DNA of 63,916 bases from Solibacillus cecembensis. GTDB taxonomy: Bacteria; Bacillota; Bacilli; Bacillales_A; Planococcaceae. Below the pieces are notes generated by a model. It was not told the DNA's origin. It saw only the letters and a program-made list of their open reading frames with translations, and ran no database searches. Shown here piece by piece: positions 51,530 through 59,897 of the stretch. The DNA lies in NCBI RefSeq assembly GCF_001439635.1, contig NZ_LMBZ01000020.1:818-64733 (forward strand), in the 5' to 3' direction. Positions within the stretch are counted from its first letter, which is position 1; every line of letters begins with the position of its first letter. The position numbers and the translations under genes were made by a program.

Positions 51530-53374
51530 TTATTTTAAGCCGTCAATTACAGTTAACCCGTTATTTAAAACTTTTGCCATTTGTCCACGTGTTAATTTAA
51601 GATCTGGATTAAATTTACCTTCATAACCTGTCATAACGCCTAATTTATTTAACTCCGCAATCGCTTTTACTACTTCTACATCTTTTGCAGATACATCCGA
51701 GAAGTTTGCAGTAGCGCCAGTTGCTTTATAGCCTTGTTTTTCTAATAAACGGTAGATCATTAACGCAGCTTGCTTACGTGAAATATCTTGTGTTGGCGCA
51801 AATAATGTTTCTGTGTTGCCATTAATGACACCAATTCCGTTTAACGCTTTAATTGCACTTTGCGTTTCTGCATCGAATTTTGCGATATCTGTAAATTTCG
51901 TTGTTGCTGGTACTTCTAATGTTAACGCACGGTTAATCATTAATGCGAACTGTGAGCGTGTCACATTATTTTTCGGGTTAAATTTATCTGCTTCTTTGAA
52001 AATCCCTTTTGAATATAAAGAAACAATTGAGCCGTAACTTGCATCTTTCATAATATCTGTAAATGGATTTTTCTTACCGCCAAATTGTAATTGCACTGGA
52101 TATTTTTCATCGTATTTGAAATCTCCAAAACGAACAGATAGATCAACTGTCGCATTATACATTTGTGTGATATCTTTCACTGAAACTGTGTAAATTTTAA
52201 CTGTATTTTCGCCGACAATTTCTTCTGACTTTTTCGCAACTGTTGCACCTGTTACAGTAAAGTCATTTAAATGTTGGCCTTCTGGGAAAGTGACATCTAC
52301 ATCATAACCACCCGCAGTAGATGTTACCGTTACTTGGTCAGCTAAATATTTCCCTTGCATAATTGATAAGTCATTTTTTCCATCTGCATAGACAAATGCT
52401 GGTAACGTATTTGCTTCAGGTTTTGCTTCAGGTTTTGTTTCAGCTTTTGGTAACTCTAAGTTCGCTGTGTTTATTGCGAAACCGAAATCATACCATTTAT
52501 CCATTTTGGCAGCTGGTACGACAACATGTACTGCTGATTTGTGTAAATCGCTAATTGAATTAATGTCAAAGCTTAATACGCGTGTCCCTTCCGTAGCAGA
52601 GCCAGAAACCGTCGTCGCTAATTGCTCATTTACTTTTAATGCAGCAATCATTGGATTTGATTTTTCAACTACTTCAACTTGTACTGAATATTTTCCACCT
52701 TTTACGATTAATTTTGCTTTTGGTGAGAAATGGCTTGAAATCGCTTTATAATTGCCAATGTTTGTTTCTGGCGCATAAGTATCAAACGTTACATTGTATG
52801 TACCATCTGCCACTGAGTCAAACTTTTTACCTGGTGCGAACGGCTTTCCTGCTTCTTCTTCAGGCTTTGTTGGTTTATTTGATTCAGTTTTTTCTTGTTT
52901 AATAGAAGCTGGATCTGGTGTCAATGTTGCTTTTGCATCCATTTTCCCTACTGGTGTCGTTAAAGTAAATGTCGCTTCAACTGGCTTAAAATCTGCTGAA
53001 ACAGGAATTAAAATCATTTTACTACCATAGTTATAAACAGCTGTTTTGCCATCTACTAATACTTCATCAACCATTGCTAATACTTGTTCTGTTAAGTTTA
53101 ATTGAATATATTTTTGACCTTCGCGCTCTATTAAACTCCCTGTACCTGGAACGTATTTTGCAAGCATGCCTGTTGCATCTTCTACTTTGAAGTCAATCGT
53201 TTTTGTCGCTTGCGCAGAAGTATTTACTGCCTCTACTGAACGAGATGTTGCATCTGTTCCATTTACTTTAACCGATCCATCTACATCTGCTGAAACTGCC
53301 ATTGCAGGTACGATTGCTGATGTTGCAAGTAATGATGCGATAATTGCTTTAGTTGTTTTTGATTTTTTAGCCAT
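51530..53374 (-). CDS. S-layer-anchored multi-NEAT heme-binding protein
   Basis: 614 residues. Signal peptide (1-29, ending PAMAVSADV), three NEAT-like domains at about 45-150, 185-305 and 325-425, then three SLH domains (about 435-612, each with F-T-D or F-S-D openings and a TRSQFALMINRAL-like core) for binding wall polysaccharide. NEAT 2 ends MDKWYDFGFAI, with Met where the usual Y-x-x-x-Y has its first Tyr. Similar in concept to BslK of B. anthracis but with three NEAT-like units. GGAGG precedes the start. Confidence 0.85.
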   Translation of the reverse strand: MAKKSKTTKAIIASLLATSAIVPAMAVSADVDGSVKVNGTDATSRSVEAVNTSAQATKTIDFKVEDATGMLAKYVPGTGSLIEREGQKYIQLNLTEQVLAMVDEVLVDGKTAVYNYGSKMILIPVSADFKPVEATFTLTTPVGKMDAKATLTPDPASIKQEKTESNKPTKPEEEAGKPFAPGKKFDSVADGTYNVTFDTYAPETNIGNYKAISSHFSPKAKLIVKGGKYSVQVEVVEKSNPMIAALKVNEQLATTVSGSATEGTRVLSFDINSISDLHKSAVHVVVPAAKMDKWYDFGFAINTANLELPKAETKPEAKPEANTLPAFVYADGKNDLSIMQGKYLADQVTVTSTAGGYDVDVTFPEGQHLNDFTVTGATVAKKSEEIVGENTVKIYTVSVKDITQMYNATVDLSVRFGDFKYDEKYPVQLQFGGKKNPFTDIMKDASYGSIVSLYSKGIFKEADKFNPKNNVTRSQFALMINRALTLEVPATTKFTDIAKFDAETQSAIKALNGIGVINGNTETLFAPTQDISRKQAALMIYRLLEKQGYKATGATANFSDVSAKDVEVVKAIAELNKLGVMTGYEGKFNPDLKLTRGQMAKVLNNGLTVIDGLK

Positions 53375-53393
53375 TGTTAAATTCCTCCCAGAA

Positions 53394-54194
53394 CTATTCG
53401 TTTGTTTTTAGTTTTTTCGTGCGTATGAAAACAATCATTGCCATAATGAACAACACGATTGCTAAAATCGGTAGCTCATCACTCGTCTCTGGATTTTCTA
53501 CTACTTCTTGTTCTTCAGCTTGTTGTTTTTCTTGTACTGATGCTTGTTGCTCCTCAGTTGGCGTTTGTTGTGCCTCTTGTGAAACCGCTTTCTCATTTGT
53601 CATAGGCTGTTTCGTTTGTTCACTTGTTGACGAAGTAGTTGCATTTTCAGTTGTTGCTGGTTTATTTGAAGAAGTATTACTTCCTGACGATGAATTCGTT
53701 GTTTCTTGCTTTTTGGGTGGTTCTGGCACAACTGGCTTTGTTTCCGGTGCCGTTACTACTGGTGCCTTAGCTTCTGGTAAAGCACTGCTGTTAATGACAA
53801 AATCTACACTATAAGAATGATGGTAATCAATATCTTCAATATCAATTTTCATCGCAATTGTCACAACATTAGGATTAGATATTGGAAATTGTACGACACG
53901 CTGATCCGCGCCTTCATTTGAACTAATGACACTTGCCCCACCAGGAGGTTTAAATTCAGTTACCCATGCACTTTTTTTAATCGTCAACTGCATCGTCATT
54001 TTCCCATCTTTTACGATGAGCTTTGCGGGCTTTGCAAAATAATCATTTGCCATTGACGCTGAATTACTGCCAGGTTTGTTTACTTGATAACTAACATCGT
54101 ATGTACCATCTGCAATCGCCGCATTTGAAATATTCGGTAATATAAACGGGCTCATGATGAGTAAGACCAATAAAAATAAGCTATATTTTTTCAT
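53394..54194 (-). CDS. isdC: Sortase-anchored single-NEAT protein, IsdC-like
   Basis: 266 residues. Signal peptide (1-25), one NEAT domain (28-145) with the heme motif Y-H-H-S-Y followed by SVDFVI, a Ser/Thr/Gln-rich spacer (150-225), and a C-terminal sorting signal: NPETS, membrane helix, then RTKKLKTNE. NPETS resembles sortase B motifs (NPQTN, NPKTG), fitting the srtB gene downstream. First gene of the locus, behind the Fur box. Confidence 0.88.
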   Translation of the reverse strand: MKKYSLFLLVLLIMSPFILPNISNAAIADGTYDVSYQVNKPGSNSASMANDYFAKPAKLIVKDGKMTMQLTIKKSAWVTEFKPPGGASVISSNEGADQRVVQFPISNPNVVTIAMKIDIEDIDYHHSYSVDFVINSSALPEAKAPVVTAPETKPVVPEPPKKQETTNSSSGSNTSSNKPATTENATTSSTSEQTKQPMTNEKAVSQEAQQTPTEEQQASVQEKQQAEEQEVVENPETSDELPILAIVLFIMAMIVFIRTKKLKTNE

Positions 54195-54332
54195 GCCACC
54201 AATTCCTCCATTTCTTATATAATAATAACCTATTCAGTAGAACTTTTTAATTCATTCCATTGTCTAGCATGCCATAAACTAGTATGGTAAACAATTGTCT
54301 AACCTCTATTTCAATCAGAATTATAACTTAAT

Positions 54333-54347
54333 TGAGAATAATTTTCA
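54333..54347 (-). promoter_or_regulatory. Fur box
   Basis: TGAGAATAATTTTCA matches the 7-1-7 Fur consensus TGATAATNATTATCA at 12 of 14 defined positions. About 140 bases upstream of the IsdC-like gene. Confidence 0.75.
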
Positions 54348-54420
54348 CTAATTCGTAATATTTACTACATCACTCATTAATCTTGACTCGTTTTTTGTAG
54401 CTGCCCGTCCAAATGGATGT

Positions 54421-54511
54421 TTTATCCATTACTTTTAGAGTTCTATCCGCTACTTTCAACTTTCTATCCACCACTTTTCGAATTCTATCCGTCACTTTCA
54501 ATTTTTTATCT
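54421..54511. repeat. 21-bp degenerate tandem repeat, five copies
   Basis: TATC(C) begins at 54423, 54444, 54465, 54486 and 54507, exactly every 21 bases. Consensus TATCCnnnACTTTnnnnnTTC. In one minus frame it reads K-V-x-D-R-x-x repeats, but that frame begins inside the hslO terminator and has no ribosome site. Confidence 0.85.
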
Positions 54512-54527
54512 TTAAAAACAAAAATAA

Positions 54528-54570
54528 GGCTACGATCAAAAATCACATTAAATGACTTTTAATCGTAACC
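54528..54570 (-). terminator. Terminator of hslO
   Basis: GGTTACGATTAAAA pairs with TTTTTGATCGTAGCC on the minus strand, followed by TTATTTTTGTTTTT. Confidence 0.85.
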
Positions 54571-54576
54571 CCTTTA

Positions 54577-55455
54577 TTAAACCGCTGTTTCCATCAATTT
54601 CTCTAAGTCTTCTTTAGTAAAATGGTAATTTTCATTACAGAAATGACAATTTGCTTCTGCCTGACCATCTGTTTGAATCATGTCTAGTATTTCTTCGTTA
54701 CCTAAACTTACGATGGCATTAGTAACTCTCTCTTCAGAGCATTGACACTGGAATTGAACCGGCATTTTCTCTAAAACTTTTACATTTCCTACACCAAGTA
54801 CCTGCTCAAGAATTTGTTCTGGCGTCAAACCATCCGCAATCATTGAAGAAATAGGCGCTATTACTTTTAACCGCTCTTCTATTGCGCTAATGATTTCTTC
54901 CTCTGCACCTGGCAAAAGTTGAATAATAAAACCACCCGCCGTTTGAATTGTATTATCAGGGTTCACTAGTACACCTACCCCTACAGCAGAAGCCGTTTGT
55001 TCAGAATTAAAAAGATAAGATGTGAAATCTTCACCAATCTCACCAGACACAAGGGGGATTTGCCCTACAAATGGGTGCTGCAATCCAATATCTTTTGATA
55101 CAGTCATTAAACCATCTGTTCCGACAGCTCTTTTCACATCTAGTTTTCCTTGTTCATTCAGGTCAAAATGTGTTTGAGGATTCGAGACAAAGCCTCGCAC
55201 TTCTCCATTGGCATTTGTATCGACAAGAATTGTGCCAATAGGACCCCCACCATTGATTCTCACTGATATTTTTTCTTCACCTTTAAGCATTGCTCCTAGC
55301 ATGACACCCGCAGTCATTGCGCGTCCTAATGCAGCAGAAGCAGTTGGCCATGTATTATGGCGACGTTGGGCTTCTCCAATTGTTGCGGTTGTATTTACTG
55401 CATAAACTCGTACTTGATCATTATATGCTAATGCCTTTACTAAATAATCGTTCAT
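54577..55455 (-). CDS. hslO: Redox-regulated chaperone Hsp33
   Basis: 292 residues, normal for the family. C-terminal zinc switch CQCSEERV and CHFCNENYHF provides the four Cys that form disulphides under oxidative stress and activate holdase function. Start at 55455 with AAAGGAAG six bases upstream; the longer frame lacks support. Confidence 0.95.
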   Translation of the reverse strand: MNDYLVKALAYNDQVRVYAVNTTATIGEAQRRHNTWPTASAALGRAMTAGVMLGAMLKGEEKISVRINGGGPIGTILVDTNANGEVRGFVSNPQTHFDLNEQGKLDVKRAVGTDGLMTVSKDIGLQHPFVGQIPLVSGEIGEDFTSYLFNSEQTASAVGVGVLVNPDNTIQTAGGFIIQLLPGAEEEIISAIEERLKVIAPISSMIADGLTPEQILEQVLGVGNVKVLEKMPVQFQCQCSEERVTNAIVSLGNEEILDMIQTDGQAEANCHFCNENYHFTKEDLEKLMETAV

Positions 55456-55483
55456 TTTGTTCTTCCTTTCATTGTATCCTGAT

Positions 55484-56476
55484 CTAGAATAATTCCTGTG
55501 CCAATAACTTATAAACATTCAAACGTTTCTCTTGGGAATGAGGAATGCTGCAAATCATTGCTTCATCAAATCCGTAGTGTGCTTGCTCTTCTTGTAATAT
55601 TGTTGCGATTTCTTTTGCAGATCCTACTAAATGAATTTTACGATTTTCTTGAATAATCATCCGGTTCATTTCTGTCAATGGATAATCACGCGCTTCTTCA
55701 GGTGTTAAAACTTGTCCAATCTTGCCTTGCATAAACAGTAAACGCCAAATATCTTGTGGCATTGCCTCGAACTCGGCTTCTTCTTTTGTTTCAGCTGTTG
55801 TCACCATATAAGATACATTAATTTCTGGCTTCTCCATAAAGGCTGAAGGTTGGAAATTCCTTTTGTATAAATCTAAAATTTCCTTCGTCATTTGACCATT
55901 AAAAAATTGTGCAAATGAATAACCAACACCTCTGCGCCCAGCCTGTACAGCACTGTTGCCACTAGAACCTAATAGCCAAGCTTCCGGCAAAGAGATTTGG
56001 GATGGTGTGGCCATCGTTTTGTTATATAAATCATCATTCGGCACTTCGTCGTTAATCAACTGCAATGTCGTATCAAATTTTTCATACATATTATTCGTCA
56101 TTGGTTGGCGTCCTTCAGATAAAGCATAAATGGAGTAATTATCCCCTCCTGGAGCGCGGCCTACGCCAAAATCAATGCGTCCCGGTGAAAATGCGCTTAG
56201 TGTTTTAAACACTTCCGCTAGTTTTAATGGAGAATAATGCATCATCATCACTCCACCCGTTCCAATTCGGATATTTTCTGTTTTAGCAGCCAAATGAGCG
56301 GCCGTCACTTCTGGAGCTGAACTTGCAAAAACATTTGTTGCATGATGTTCTGCCATCCACATTCGGTGATAGCCTAATTGATCTCCTAAAATCGCTAGTT
56401 CTTCTGCCTTTTTCAAAGCGTCTGCTGCCATATTCCCTTTTGTAACAGGAGCTTGGTCCAATATACTTAATTTCAT
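55484..56476 (-). CDS. LLM-class flavin-dependent oxidoreductase (MsnO8 group)
   Basis: 330 residues, luciferase-like TIM barrel: LSILDQAPVTKGN, MWMAEHHATNVFASSAPEV, LGSSGNSAVQAGRRGVGYSF. Probably FMNH2-dependent monooxygenase; substrate unknown. Begins about 30 bases upstream of hslO in the same direction and may be co-transcribed with it. Confidence 0.88.
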   Translation of the reverse strand: MKLSILDQAPVTKGNMAADALKKAEELAILGDQLGYHRMWMAEHHATNVFASSAPEVTAAHLAAKTENIRIGTGGVMMMHYSPLKLAEVFKTLSAFSPGRIDFGVGRAPGGDNYSIYALSEGRQPMTNNMYEKFDTTLQLINDEVPNDDLYNKTMATPSQISLPEAWLLGSSGNSAVQAGRRGVGYSFAQFFNGQMTKEILDLYKRNFQPSAFMEKPEINVSYMVTTAETKEEAEFEAMPQDIWRLLFMQGKIGQVLTPEEARDYPLTEMNRMIIQENRKIHLVGSAKEIATILQEEQAHYGFDEAMICSIPHSQEKRLNVYKLLAQELF

Positions 56477-56512
56477 CTAGATAACTTCCTTCCAATAAGC
56501 TTATTTTTCCGG

Positions 56513-56731
56513 TTATTCCAGTTCTTTTTCTTTACGTAATTTTTCCGGTGTTACGTCATTTCCAAGCGGGTCCAGTATTGTGATCCCTGAAAAAGTGTCT
56601 AGAACTTGTCCACGAATTTCACGTAAGTAGTCTTCACGCAATACTTGTTGTTCCACCTTTTCAGCATTCGTCAAACCTTCTTCACGCTGTTTTTTCGCTA
56701 ATTCGTTAATGCGTGCTAAATTATTTATCAT
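56513..56731 (-). CDS. DUF896/YnzC-family protein
   Basis: 72 residues: INELAKKQREEGLTNAEKVE then LREDYLREIRGQV and a conserved I-L-D-P tail, diagnostic of the YnzC family of small helical-hairpin proteins of unknown (SOS-linked in B. subtilis) function. Confidence 0.92.
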   Translation of the reverse strand: MINNLARINELAKKQREEGLTNAEKVEQQVLREDYLREIRGQVLDTFSGITILDPLGNDVTPEKLRKEKELE

Positions 56732-56756
56732 CTTAATTCCTCGCTATTCTCTTTAT

Positions 56757-57710
56757 TTAGGTTGTGCGTGCATGGAAATGCGGTAATACATATTCGCCTA
56801 TTTCTTGTATCACTTCAGCTACAGGACGATTACCATTCTTCAATGCAAGAATGATATGATTAATCCCCATATCTTGCAACGCATACAAATAATCGATTAA
56901 AAACTTATGTCCCGATGTAAATCCTACTTTTACCGGAACGGGATGAGGTGGCGCATTGGGATTTTCAGACAGGTTAATAACTAACGGCTGAATGAACGGC
57001 TTAAACGTTCCCGTTGCTTCCCGCCAACGCTTGATTAGCTCACGTTGACGATTCGCCTCTTGCGCATAAAACATCCAACCGTCTGTATTATCCGCTAACC
57101 ATTCAATTGTTTGCCCAGAATACCCTGTACCGAATATTGGAATGTCGGCATTAGCTGGCTTAGGAATCACATCCCCCTCAGTTAGTCCCACTCGCTGTGA
57201 CTGTATTTTAGGGAATGTTTCTTTCCACACTTTTCTCATAACCAATATGGATTCCCTAAACAATTCTGCACGGTCCTCCGGTTTCACTTTAAATGCAGGA
57301 AACTCAATTGGACGGTCTCCAGTTGCAGTACCAAATAACAGGCGTTGCTTCGATATTTCATCCAAAGTAGCTGCTGACTTCGCTAAGTGAAGCGGGTGTC
57401 GCAATGACGTGACAACACTCGCAGTACCTAGCGCGATTTTATTCGTATGTGCCGCTACGTATGTAAGAAATAGAAAAGGATCGTACAGAACGCCATCATC
57501 CCCAAAGTTGGGATCATAAAGTGGTGAATCCCTCACAAATAACGAAGCAAACCCAAGTTCCTCCGCTTGTTTTGCCAGTATCATTTGCTCTGCTAAATCC
57601 ATTGTCTGAAATTTGTCCGAAGACAACTCCAATGGAAATGAAAGACCAAGCGTCAATTTATTTTCTTTAAATGTTCGTGCAAAACCACTGTGCGATTGAA
57701 ATTTCTCCAA
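56757..57710 (-). CDS. LLM-class flavin-dependent oxidoreductase 2
   Basis: 317 residues, luciferase-like fold (LTLGLSFPLEL, ASLFVRDSPLYDPNFGDDG, TSLRHPLHLAKSAATLDEIS). TTG start at 57710 with GGTGGA six bases upstream. Distinct branch from the one at 55484. It shares its direction and short spacing with the Rrf2 gene upstream, so may be controlled by it. Confidence 0.85.
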   Translation of the reverse strand: MEKFQSHSGFARTFKENKLTLGLSFPLELSSDKFQTMDLAEQMILAKQAEELGFASLFVRDSPLYDPNFGDDGVLYDPFLFLTYVAAHTNKIALGTASVVTSLRHPLHLAKSAATLDEISKQRLLFGTATGDRPIEFPAFKVKPEDRAELFRESILVMRKVWKETFPKIQSQRVGLTEGDVIPKPANADIPIFGTGYSGQTIEWLADNTDGWMFYAQEANRQRELIKRWREATGTFKPFIQPLVINLSENPNAPPHPVPVKVGFTSGHKFLIDYLYALQDMGINHIILALKNGNRPVAEVIQEIGEYVLPHFHARTT

Positions 57711-57743
57711 ATTTATTCCACCTAACTTAGGAAGGTTCTCTAC

Positions 57744-58223
57744 TTATTGAACCATCTTTTCCTTTACCCACTCTTGAAGTAATTGCACTTTTGAAGGATA
57801 ATTCTCATTTATTTCTTCATATAATGACGCCACAGTTTCACGCTTTAACACGGATTGCCAAGAGGACTCAGCTTCCTCCATTAAGTTCGTTAACAAGCAG
57901 CACGAATCTTCCTCTTCTAACTCAAACATGTCATGTAAAATACCACTAGAGGTATACAATGATTGTTGTCCCTCAATAGCAAGATAAATATCATAAACTC
58001 GAATGTCTTCAGGCTTTTTCTTTAACTTAAATCCACCTTTAACCCCTGGCACAGAAGTAATCAAGTCCGCACTCACTAACTTTCTCAATAATTTTTGAAA
58101 ATACGTTGGTGAGGCGTCTAATTGCTGGCTAATTGCTTCGCCCGGTAATACTGCCTTATCTGGTAACATATTTAGAATCAAAATGGCATAGACAGATTGT
58201 TCAACCCCGGTTTTCATCTGCAT
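57744..58223 (-). CDS. Rrf2-family transcriptional regulator
   Basis: 159 residues. Winged HTH (AISQQLDASPTYFQKLLRKL, then VKGGFKLKK). The only Cys pair, DSCCLLTNL near 108, does not match the three-Cys Fe-S pattern of IscR or NsrR, so it may sense thiol or electrophile stress (YwnA/CymR-like). GGAGGTGA precedes the ATG. Likely controls the monooxygenase next to it. Confidence 0.85.
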   Translation of the reverse strand: MQMKTGVEQSVYAILILNMLPDKAVLPGEAISQQLDASPTYFQKLLRKLVSADLITSVPGVKGGFKLKKKPEDIRVYDIYLAIEGQQSLYTSSGILHDMFELEEEDSCCLLTNLMEEAESSWQSVLKRETVASLYEEINENYPSKVQLLQEWVKEKMVQ

Positions 58224-58422
58224 AAAATCACCTCCCGCGATTCATAATTCTTTCACTTTACATTCCGAACTAACATAGATAATGTTTATCCACGTTAGCT
58301 TAACTTGTTATCTTTAAAAAGTAAATTATTTTGCACTGTCTTTATCGTAAACATAGTGATTGACAATCCATATGAAATTCAAATTGTATCCGAACTAGGT
58401 CACGTACTAATTTTAGAAAATA

Positions 58423-58485
58423 AAAACACCTTTCATTGAAAAACAGGTATTGAAAACCTATTAATCAATATAAAGGTGTTATTTT
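58423..58485 (-). terminator. Terminator of the truncated nuclease gene
   Basis: Outer stem AACACCTTT/AAAGGTGTT with a long inner hairpin (AGGTTTTCAATACCT), then T-rich minus strand. Confidence 0.6.
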
Positions 58486-58521
58486 CGGTACATATGTGCG
58501 TTACTCTAAAGCCTAAACTTA

Positions 58522-58947
58522 TTATTTTTTAACTTCTTCTGGATGGAAGCCGTCTTTTTGTAAATAGTTAGGATGCGCCCAAATATTTAACTTTTTCGCT
58601 TCTGCCTCTTGTTGAATTTCGCGTAGCTCATCTTCTAGAGAGTTATTTGGTTTATTAACATAGCGTACAGCTGCAAGTCCTTCATTTAATAAAACTTCAT
58701 GCAAGCTCACACCATCAACGAACACATAAGCTAATAATCGGTCATACTTATCTGCTTCCGGTCCCTTATCGAATAACAATTGAACCGACTTGGCATCTTC
58801 TAACAATTGCGTTGTCAATTGTTTTGCCGCCTCTGCATAAGGCATCGGATCACCCTTATCGTAATTCATTTCAGGTGTATCAATCATTAATAAACGGACG
58901 CGCTGCTTTTGCCCATCCATTTTAACACTCATCGTATCACCGTCACA
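58522..58947 (-). pseudogene. Thermonuclease gene truncated at its 5' end by the mobile element
   Basis: The remaining frame encodes most of a staphylococcal-nuclease fold: the RLLMIDTPE motif (Arg, Asp, Glu of the active site), DKYDRLLAYV (second Arg) and the C-terminal LNIWAHPNY. Just upstream the same frame reads C-D-G-D-T, the calcium-binding/catalytic motif near the start of the mature enzyme, but a TGA at 58948-58950 directly precedes it. Signal peptide and first strand are absent. An ATG at 58932 could still start a 136-residue product, unlikely to be active because the Asp of D-G-D-T would be missing. Confidence 0.8.
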
Positions 58948-59204
58948 TCACCATAAAATTCTATGTACATAATTAATTTCTTTATCCAAAACCGTCACTT
59001 AACTAAATTTCTTGTGAAATTTCTAGTGTACACATTAATTACTGTGTACATAATTGATTACTTCCACTAAAAATTATGTACATATTTCATTTATTATACT
59101 ATGAAATCTAATTAATTTTGCTGACTAGCAGAATTTTGACCATCTTAAATACTTTTTTTATTTAAGATGGTTATTTTATAGAAAAATTATATTGAACAGA
59201 ATAG
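58939..59204. mobile_element. Terminus of a Tn554-like element
   Basis: Boundary region between the cut nuclease frame (host side, ends about 58945) and the recombinase genes. It contains ACCGTCAC twice (58939-58946 and 58991-58998) and four copies of a TGTACA-centred repeat (58962-58978, 59025-59040, 59043-59059, 59075-59091; consensus TRTGTACAYAWTNATT), probably recombinase arm sites. No ORF lies in this stretch. Confidence 0.6.
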
Positions 59205-59897
59205 CTAAAATAAATTATCAAATTTACTCTTCAACTTCGACATATCATCTTGAGATTTATTAATCAGCTCATCTTCATCAGAAATTTCAGGGAAGTACTC
59301 TTTAAAATTTATCAGCGAAATATTTTTTTGAATATCCTTATTAAAATCTATTAAATTATCTTTTAACCCTAATTTATTTCTCGAATTAACATCCACGCTT
59401 GCGACTATTATTTGTTCATAGAGCGTTTTATAGTGTGTTGCCTCATTTTGCAAGGATGTTATTTTATTAGTTTGATTCTCGAGAATTTCTTTATTTTTCT
59501 CTAATTTCTTCAATTCCGTTTTGAGTTTATTTCGTTCTTCATATATTTCTTGAAATAGCATTTCAAATTGATGTAACTCATTAATAATTTTTAATTTATT
59601 ATTACCGTATGCCTCAAAAATACTTTCAATATTCGGAAAATAAATCTCGTCACTTTCTGTATTTTCAAAGTTCCTCAAAATTGGATTGTTTAATTCCTTA
59701 ATAAAATCTTCTAATCTTCTTTTCCACGTGTTTCTACTTAATCCCGTTTCTTTTTCCAATAATAAATACGTTAGAGCTTTTTGCTTGTATTTCTTTTTTA
59801 TTTTTATTGCTAGTTCTTTCATCTGTATATCAGTTAATTTCTCATCAGGACCTCTTCTTTTACGTTTAGAACCTAGGTCATTTTCATTATTCTTCAT
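59205..59897 (-). CDS. TnpC-like accessory protein of the Tn554-like element
   Basis: 230 residues. Basic N-terminus (SKRKRRGPDEKL) and a HTH-like segment (ETGLSRNTWKRRLEDFIKEL), then a long coiled coil (about residues 110-165, EERNKLKTELKKLEKNKEIL). TnpC of Tn554 is also small, follows tnpB and influences recombination direction or efficiency; DUF6262 proteins have the same layout. The ATG (59897) overlaps the end of the recombinase gene by 11 bases, with GGAGG nine bases upstream. Confidence 0.65.
   Translation of the reverse strand: MKNNENDLGSKRKRRGPDEKLTDIQMKELAIKIKKKYKQKALTYLLLEKETGLSRNTWKRRLEDFIKELNNPILRNFENTESDEIYFPNIESIFEAYGNNKLKIINELHQFEMLFQEIYEERNKLKTELKKLEKNKEILENQTNKITSLQNEATHYKTLYEQIIVASVDVNSRNKLGLKDNLIDFNKDIQKNISLINFKEYFPEISDEDELINKSQDDMSKLKSKFDNLF

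Larger units (their letters stand above)
54195..54576. other. Regulatory gap upstream of the heme locus
   Basis: 382 bases holding a Fur-type box, five 21-bp tandem repeats and the hslO terminator. No convincing ORF. Confidence 0.7.

Noticed and set aside
53374..53814. Rightward Cys/Ser-rich ORF
   Set aside because: Antisense of the Thr/Gln-rich spacer of the IsdC-like protein; no ribosome site.
54390..54560. Leftward 57-residue frame with K-V-x-D-R repeats
   Set aside because: It starts inside the hslO terminator stem with GTG and no ribosome site; explained better as non-coding tandem repeat.
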